Source of the DNA: Chryseobacterium sp.
GTDB lineage: Bacteria > Bacteroidota > Bacteroidia > Flavobacteriales > Weeksellaceae
Assembly: GCF_008014695.1 (NCBI RefSeq)
Contig: NZ_VOXE01000002.1
Coordinates: 310,001-374,000 of the forward strand
Direction of reading: 5' to 3'
Length of the DNA: 64,000 nucleotides
Shown here in pieces: positions 59,228-64,000 of this stretch. The notes beneath the pieces were generated by a model that was not told the DNA's origin, ran no database searches, and worked only from the letters and a program-made list of their open reading frames with translations. The translations under genes and the position numbers were made by a program. Every line of letters starts with the position of its first letter. Positions within the stretch are counted from its first letter, which is position 1.

Positions 59228-61270
59228 ATGATGAAAAACTACATTTTTAAACAATTGCTGGTATGCCTGGCGCTCTGCTCCTTTTCGGTGGGGGCTCAGG
59301 TTGTCACCTATTGTATTCCTACAGCCGATGGCAATGATGATACAGGAATTACCCGGGTTATTTTTGCTGATCTTAATAACAACGCGGGAGGCACATCAGA
59401 AGCCTATACTGATTTTACAAGTCTAATTGCCAATGTTACAGCCGGCAATAGTTATGCACTCTCTGTAAATGCAAATACACTGGGTTATTATACTGATTTT
59501 GTTACCGCATGGATCGACTGGAATAACAATCATGTTTTTGAGACAGGTGAAGCATATGATTTAGGTTCCGCAACCGACGTTGTAGATGAACCAACCAGTT
59601 TAAGTCCGTTAAGCATCCAGATACCTTCTAATACACCCCCTGGACAATACAGAATGAGAGTCCGTTTACGTTGGGATGCATTACCGACGCCCTGTGATTC
59701 TGACGGTTACAGTGAAGCGGAAGATTATACCCTAAATGTGCAGGCAGTCACCTGGAACGGTACCGCCTGGTCCAATGGAACAGGTCCAGATGCTGCATTG
59801 CCGGTGGTCATCACTTCCGATTACGCTGGTGCATCCTTTGCGGCCTACAGCATCACCTTGAACGCTGCGCGTACACTTACGATCACAGATGGCAACAGTG
59901 TAACGGTGGGGAGTGTCACCAATAACGGGAGCATCGTTGTGGAAGATGGCGGGAACTTCCTCCAGACCGCTTCGGGAACGTACTCCGGAACCGGCACTTT
60001 TGCCGCCAACCGAAACAGTGCCAGTGTGGCAAATAAATATGCATTCTGGTCCTCGCCTGTGGCCGCAGCCAATATTTATGCGGTATTTCCGGGCTTCACT
60101 CCGCAATATGCAATGACGTATAACACGGCAACCGATTATTATACGGTGGTGCCGAACCCTACTGCAACGACGGCCGGGTTCGGCTATTCGGTGAAGATTC
60201 CGGCAACAGCTCCGAACCTCACTTTTAGCGGGACACCGAATAACGGCAGTATCAGCAAGACCCTGACCCTTGCGGGCGGCAATTATAATCTGGTTGGCAA
60301 CCCCTATCCTTCAAACCTTGACCTGGCGGCATTCTATGCGGCAAACACGGCCAATATTGCCTCCACCCTTTGGTTCTGGGACAACACCAGCAACAGTGTC
60401 ACAACGCAGTCGGGAAGCACAACGGTGAATGTAGGGTATGCCACGTACAATGCAGCGGGATCTACTTGGGTATCAGCGCCCACTTCCATGACTCCTTCAG
60501 GAAATTCGGCAAAAATCGGGCAGGGCTTTATTGTAGAGGCACTTACCAATACATTGTCCTTTACCAACAGCATGCGGGTTGCTGATGCTGGGGTCAGCGT
60601 GAATAAAAATGTAGTGGCAGATGACGGCAAATACTGGCTGAAACTCACCACTCCTTACAGTACCCATTTCTCGCAGGCGGTCACCTACGGGCAGGGAGCC
60701 TCCAATGCGTATGATGCGTATGATTCGGAATCGATCGCGACCGGCTCCGATGCTTTTTACAGTCTGGCGGGGCCTGAAAAACTGGTTATTCAGGGGAGGG
60801 AAAGCTTCAATGTGAACGATGTGGTGCAGCTGGGCAACAAGCATTTTGAAACCGGAACGTTCACGATTGCGCTGACGCTGAAAGAAGGCCTTTTTGCGAA
60901 CGGACAGGCGGTGTACCTGAAAGACAAACTGCTGGGAACCGAGACCAATCTTCAAAATGGCTCCTATACCTTTGCATCCAATGCGGGGGATTTCACGAAC
61001 CGTTTTGAAATCGTGTACAAACAGAGTCTCCTCGGAACAGCATCAGCAGCTGATAAAAATGACCTGAAAGTATACCGTTCCGGAAATGATTTCATCATCG
61101 ATTCGCCGGAGATGCTTCGTTCGGTAGAAGTGTACGACGCTTCGGGCAGACTTGTTCAGGCCTTAAAGCTGGATGCAGTTCAGGCTGCAGTCACCTTGAC
61201 TACCGAAGGGGTATATGTCCTTAAGATTAAAACCGACTCGGCAACTGCCACCAAAAAAATCATCAAATAA
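59228..61270 (+). CDS. Large surface protein with GEVED and T9SS sorting domains, copy 2
   Basis: 680 residues. Signal peptide about 1-23 (cut near SVGA-Q). Residues about 60-171 are a GEVED domain (AWIDWNNNHVFETGE, then GQYRMRVRLRWD and SEAEDYTLNV), a module seen in secreted Bacteroidetes proteins. From about 176 (WNGTAWSNG) the protein is homologous to copy 1 to the end, including NDGGNF-like, YAFWSSPV, NLVGNPYPSNLD, YWLKLTTPYS and the T9SS domain about 612-680. So the two differ mainly in the N-terminal module. GC content is higher than in copy 1. A second ATG follows the first (MMKN). Confidence 0.88.
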   Translation: MMKNYIFKQLLVCLALCSFSVGAQVVTYCIPTADGNDDTGITRVIFADLNNNAGGTSEAYTDFTSLIANVTAGNSYALSVNANTLGYYTDFVTAWIDWNNNHVFETGEAYDLGSATDVVDEPTSLSPLSIQIPSNTPPGQYRMRVRLRWDALPTPCDSDGYSEAEDYTLNVQAVTWNGTAWSNGTGPDAALPVVITSDYAGASFAAYSITLNAARTLTITDGNSVTVGSVTNNGSIVVEDGGNFLQTASGTYSGTGTFAANRNSASVANKYAFWSSPVAAANIYAVFPGFTPQYAMTYNTATDYYTVVPNPTATTAGFGYSVKIPATAPNLTFSGTPNNGSISKTLTLAGGNYNLVGNPYPSNLDLAAFYAANTANIASTLWFWDNTSNSVTTQSGSTTVNVGYATYNAAGSTWVSAPTSMTPSGNSAKIGQGFIVEALTNTLSFTNSMRVADAGVSVNKNVVADDGKYWLKLTTPYSTHFSQAVTYGQGASNAYDAYDSESIATGSDAFYSLAGPEKLVIQGRESFNVNDVVQLGNKHFETGTFTIALTLKEGLFANGQAVYLKDKLLGTETNLQNGSYTFASNAGDFTNRFEIVYKQSLLGTASAADKNDLKVYRSGNDFIIDSPEMLRSVEVYDASGRLVQALKLDAVQAAVTLTTEGVYVLKIKTDSATATKKIIK

Positions 61271-61284
61271 ACCAGTAAACATCA

Positions 61285-61533
61285 ATGAAAAAGACAATGT
61301 TGATCACCGCCATATCTATCTCCAGTGTATCCTTCAGCCAGGAAAAAGAATACCGTTTTTTCGGCAACGGGCAGGAGGCAGCGCCTGAAACTGCCGGCAG
61401 GGCACCCGGTGACCCTGGAGATCCTGTCCCGATTGACGGTTATATTCCGCTCTTGCTGATCGCAGGTCTGGCACTGGCAGCCCGATATGCTAAATGCCAA
61501 TCTTCCACAATAGAATCAGCGGACAAAAACTAA
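61285..61533 (+). CDS. Small PID-CTERM-like sorted protein, copy 2
   Basis: 82 residues, homologous to copy 1: signal peptide-like MKKTMLITAISISSVSFS, a polar middle, then APGDPGDPVPIDGYI, hydrophobic LLLIAGLALAA, and RYAKCQ. The 3' half and the terminator are nearly identical in DNA to copy 1, while the 5' half has diverged. Starts 14 nt after the second surface protein. Confidence 0.8.
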   Translation: MKKTMLITAISISSVSFSQEKEYRFFGNGQEAAPETAGRAPGDPGDPVPIDGYIPLLLIAGLALAARYAKCQSSTIESADKN

Positions 61534-61550
61534 GAATCGATTTGCAGTAT

Positions 61551-61586
61551 AAAAAAGCAGCTTCTCTCCGCAGAAGCTGCTTTTTT
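61551..61586 (+). terminator. Terminator of surface-protein cassette 2
   Basis: Same stem and loop as the terminator of cassette 1; followed by TTTTTTA. Confidence 0.95.
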
Positions 61587-61937
61587 AATGTCCTGCTAGG
61601 ATATTATGCTTATGGTCCAGTCATCTTTACAATAATGGTATATACAAAAGGGAATATTCCAGAGTTTTCCGTAGGTTATCCAGGGTTTTGCAGGTAGTTA
61701 ATAACTTTCTTGGAATACAGATTTTATGAGTTAATGTGCTTTTAACATCATAGGAGTTAAACATTGATTAGAAGGTGTGTCTCCAAAGCGTTAATTTGAA
61801 ATGGAATCTGCAGTTACACCTGTGTTGGATATCCTTTTGTTCGCACTTTAAATCCTGTGTATTCTGACAGAATTCTTCTTCCAATCATTCACACAAATAA
61901 CTTTTTTGCTTATATTTGCAGTAACTAGTATTTTAGA
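61587..61937. other. Regulatory region of the polysaccharide export locus
   Basis: 351 bp. TATATTTG at 61911-61918 is the likely -7 element (leader about 20 nt). The GGAATATTCC palindrome lies near 61651. No gene seen. Confidence 0.5.
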
Positions 61938-62738
61938 ATGAAAAAATTCACAAGCCTCCTGGGGCTTCTCTTTATTTTAATGGCAGTGCTTTCCTGCAAG
62001 CCCAAACAGAATATGGTATATATGGAATCTGACCGATCCGTCGCCGAAGAGCAGGTGAAGCAGGCCGTATTTGAAGGTTCCCGCCTTCAGTCAGGAGACC
62101 TTCTGGACATCAAGGTAACCGCTTTCGATGAATATGCGGTTAGACCCTTTAACCTCCATTCAATGAATCAGGTGAGCAGTCCGGACGAAGTGGCCAATGC
62201 TCAGGCGGCTCAGACCGCTCCTCAGGGGTACCTTATCGACAATGAAGGATATCTCTTTTTTCCGGTTCTGGGGAGAATTTTTGTAAAAGGAATGACGATG
62301 GCACAGCTCCGGGAAGATCTGGAGAAACGCCTGCTGACCTACCTTTCCGATCCTCTGGTTTCCATACGTCAGCTTAATTTCAATGTAACGGTGCTGGGCG
62401 AAGTCAAGAATCCGGGCCAGTATACAAGCGCCTCTGATAAAGTAACGCTGCTCCAGGCTTTGGGAATGGCGGGCGATATGACCGATTATGGGGACCGTAC
62501 CCATGTGAAGCTGATCCGTACTGAAAACGGTGCTGATCAAACACATATTATTGATTTTACAGACAGAAATATCACCTCATCTCCCTATTATTATATGCAG
62601 CAGAATGATGTACTGTATGTGGAGCCTGATGATATCAAGAAAAAATCCGCCAATGTGGATCCCAACCGTAACCTTGCCTTCCAGATAGGAGGGGTGGTTT
62701 TGGGACTGGCTTCTATACTTATTACCTTATTAAGATAA
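61938..62738 (+). CDS. Polysaccharide export lipoprotein (Wza-like)
   Basis: 266 residues. Lipoprotein signal peptide with the lipobox AVLSC, C20 being the lipid site. The Poly_export domain lies at about 48-137 (LQSGDLLDIKVTAFDE, GYLIDNEGYLFFPVLGRI), followed by an SLBB domain (FNVTVLGEVKNPGQYTS). A C-terminal hydrophobic helix about 247-264 replaces the long outer-membrane helix region of E. coli Wza. Forms the outer-membrane exit for exopolysaccharide or capsule. First gene of the locus; the Wzc-like gene starts 5 nt after the stop. Confidence 0.93.
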   Translation: MKKFTSLLGLLFILMAVLSCKPKQNMVYMESDRSVAEEQVKQAVFEGSRLQSGDLLDIKVTAFDEYAVRPFNLHSMNQVSSPDEVANAQAAQTAPQGYLIDNEGYLFFPVLGRIFVKGMTMAQLREDLEKRLLTYLSDPLVSIRQLNFNVTVLGEVKNPGQYTSASDKVTLLQALGMAGDMTDYGDRTHVKLIRTENGADQTHIIDFTDRNITSSPYYYMQQNDVLYVEPDDIKKKSANVDPNRNLAFQIGGVVLGLASILITLLR

Positions 62739-62743
62739 ACTGA

Positions 62744-64000
62744 ATGGAATTGACAGAAAATTTTTCGCAGACGCGGGACAGTGCTGATATTAAAAGACAG
62801 ATCCAGCGCTACCTGCTCTATTGGCCCCTGTTCTTAGGTTTTGTATTGCTGGCTCTTCTGTTGGCCTGGATATACCTGCGTTATACGACACCTCAGTATA
62901 TGAGCAAAGCTTCTCTTTATGTGAAAACCGCTGCCGGCACCCAGGGTGGGATGATGGGTCTTCAGGACTTTCAGAATATGGCTTTGCCCTCAGGGTTAAC
63001 CAGCAATGAAGTGGATAATGAGCTTTCAGTAATTAAATCGAAGCCCTTGTTGTACAATGTGGTAAAGAGTCTTAATTTGGAGATAAATGCAGTAAGTGAA
63101 GGCAATATAAAAGAAAGTGAACTTTACCAGCTGAGTCCTTTTCATGGTCAGATTCTTACCTTAAAATCTGCGCGTAATTTTACCTCTCAGTCTTATACCA
63201 TATCTCCGCTCGGAGCTAACGGTTTTAAACTGAAAGATGCTAAAAAGGAAATATCAGGGACTTTCGGCCGGCCGGTATTGACCGAATTTGGATCATTCAT
63301 CCTTACGAGAAACACAGCGGTTAAGTTTAATCAAACCCTAAAACTTAATATAGTCAACCCAAAAATAGTCGCTGATCAGCTTGAAGCCTCCATCAGTGTC
63401 ATCATCCCCCAGAAAAAATCCAGTATTATGGAACTATCCCGGGTGGAGACAGATCCCCTTAGGTCTGAGGATATCCTTAACGAGCTCATCAGACAGTATA
63501 ATGCGGATGCGATCAAGGATAAGAATGCCGAAGCCCTGGCTACTGCAGAGTTTATCGATGAAAGACTCGACCTTATTACACGGGAACTGGGTGGTATCGA
63601 ATCTCAGAAAGAAAATTTCAAACATGCCAATAAAATTGCTGACCTTGAGGTTCAGGCCAAACTGAGCCTGGAAAACGCCAGCGACAATACCAAAAAGATG
63701 CTTGATATCGGCACGCAATTGGAAATGGTAGATTCAGTCCTTCGTATTGCCAATTCTTCTGCCAATGACCAGCTTTTGCCGACCAATGTGGGCATGCCTT
63801 CGGGTCTCGATACCGTGATTGATGAATACAACCAGCTTGTACTGACGAGAAACCGGACGCTTAGACAGGCAACTCCATCGAATCCTGCTGTACAGCAGTT
63901 TAACCGCGATATTGCTTCCATGCGTAACCTCATTCGTGATAATTTACGAAAATCCCGTACGAGCCTACAGGTATCGATGGGTCAGATTCAGGACCAGATC
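62744..64000 (+). CDS. Exopolysaccharide chain-length determinant / tyrosine kinase (Wzc-like), 5' part
   Basis: 419 codons present; open at the window edge. Begins MELTENFSQTRDSADIKRQI, then a transmembrane helix about 27-45 (LFLGFVLLALLLAWIY), the periplasmic Wzz-type domain (about 50-), and a long coiled-coil stretch rich in Asn/Lys/Glu (VQAKLSLENASDNTKKM). The C-terminal BY-kinase domain would lie beyond the window, so kinase activity is expected from family but not seen. Co-transcribed with the Wza-like gene, 5 nt after it. Confidence 0.85.
   Translation, partial: MELTENFSQTRDSADIKRQIQRYLLYWPLFLGFVLLALLLAWIYLRYTTPQYMSKASLYVKTAAGTQGGMMGLQDFQNMALPSGLTSNEVDNELSVIKSKPLLYNVVKSLNLEINAVSEGNIKESELYQLSPFHGQILTLKSARNFTSQSYTISPLGANGFKLKDAKKEISGTFGRPVLTEFGSFILTRNTAVKFNQTLKLNIVNPKIVADQLEASISVIIPQKKSSIMELSRVETDPLRSEDILNELIRQYNADAIKDKNAEALATAEFIDERLDLITRELGGIESQKENFKHANKIADLEVQAKLSLENASDNTKKMLDIGTQLEMVDSVLRIANSSANDQLLPTNVGMPSGLDTVIDEYNQLVLTRNRTLRQATPSNPAVQQFNRDIASMRNLIRDNLRKSRTSLQVSMGQIQDQI

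Overview
The window is chromosomal DNA of a member of the Flavobacteriia, most like the Chryseobacterium/Kaistella group of the Weeksellaceae. Evidence: AT-rich intergenic DNA; promoters of the Bacteroidetes type (TAnnTTTG at -7) instead of sigma-70 boxes; few Shine-Dalgarno sequences; four large secreted proteins with type IX secretion (T9SS) C-terminal sorting domains; an extended ribosomal protein S16; and a class I ribonucleotide reductase whose small subunit has the ligand set of the Flavobacterium dimanganese enzyme. The assignment is from family recognition, not from a database search.

Layout. 1-2.2 kb: the start of a complex I operon (nuoA-B-C-D, minus strand, nuoD cut by the window edge). 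2.2-13.3 kb: housekeeping genes (acyltransferase-like protein, membrane Zn peptidase, yigZ-ribD, DUF349 protein, aroE, secreted endonuclease I, LolC/E-type permease, rbfA, methylmalonyl-CoA epimerase, a CAT-anticodon tRNA). 13.3-13.6 kb: an array of 41-bp palindromic tandem repeats. 13.6-31.3 kb: metabolism and information processing (class III and IV aminotransferases, pdxH, HU, panD, M3 peptidase, GreA/B-like factor, rpsP, rimM, asnS, rpoN, an ECF sigma factor with a membrane partner, RNase P RNA). 31.3-39.6 kb: a T9SS propeller-like protein, PPK2, DUF1573 protein, valS and small enzymes. 39.7-44.6 kb: a MacAB-like efflux operon (adaptor, two FtsX-type permeases, ATPase) split by a four-helix-bundle gene that is bracketed by inverted repeats. 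45.0-48.2 kb: nrdB, a small gene and nrdA. 48.2-54.7 kb: DUF72, an outer-membrane-type protein, glyA, recX and lplA, whose boundaries carry short tracts of 7-bp periodic sequence. 56.1-61.6 kb: a duplicated two-gene module (large T9SS surface protein plus a tiny protein with a C-terminal PGDPGDPVPID/transmembrane/basic signal). 61.9-64.0 kb: the start of an exopolysaccharide export locus (Wza-like lipoprotein and Wzc-like protein cut by the edge).

Most genes are ordinary core genes in short operons, separated by clear hairpin terminators. The unusual material is: (1) the twin T9SS/small-sorted-protein cassette next to capsule export, with one block kept nearly identical between the copies; (2) the heptad-periodic tracts that start right after stop codons and directly abut the glyA and recX start codons; (3) the 41-bp array with a 123-bp higher-order period; (4) the four-helix-bundle cassette inside an ABC operon; and (5) a set of genes whose -7 promoter element ends exactly 4 nt before the start codon. 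The fifth predicts leaderless mRNAs and can be calibrated in this window against the 5' end of RNase P RNA.
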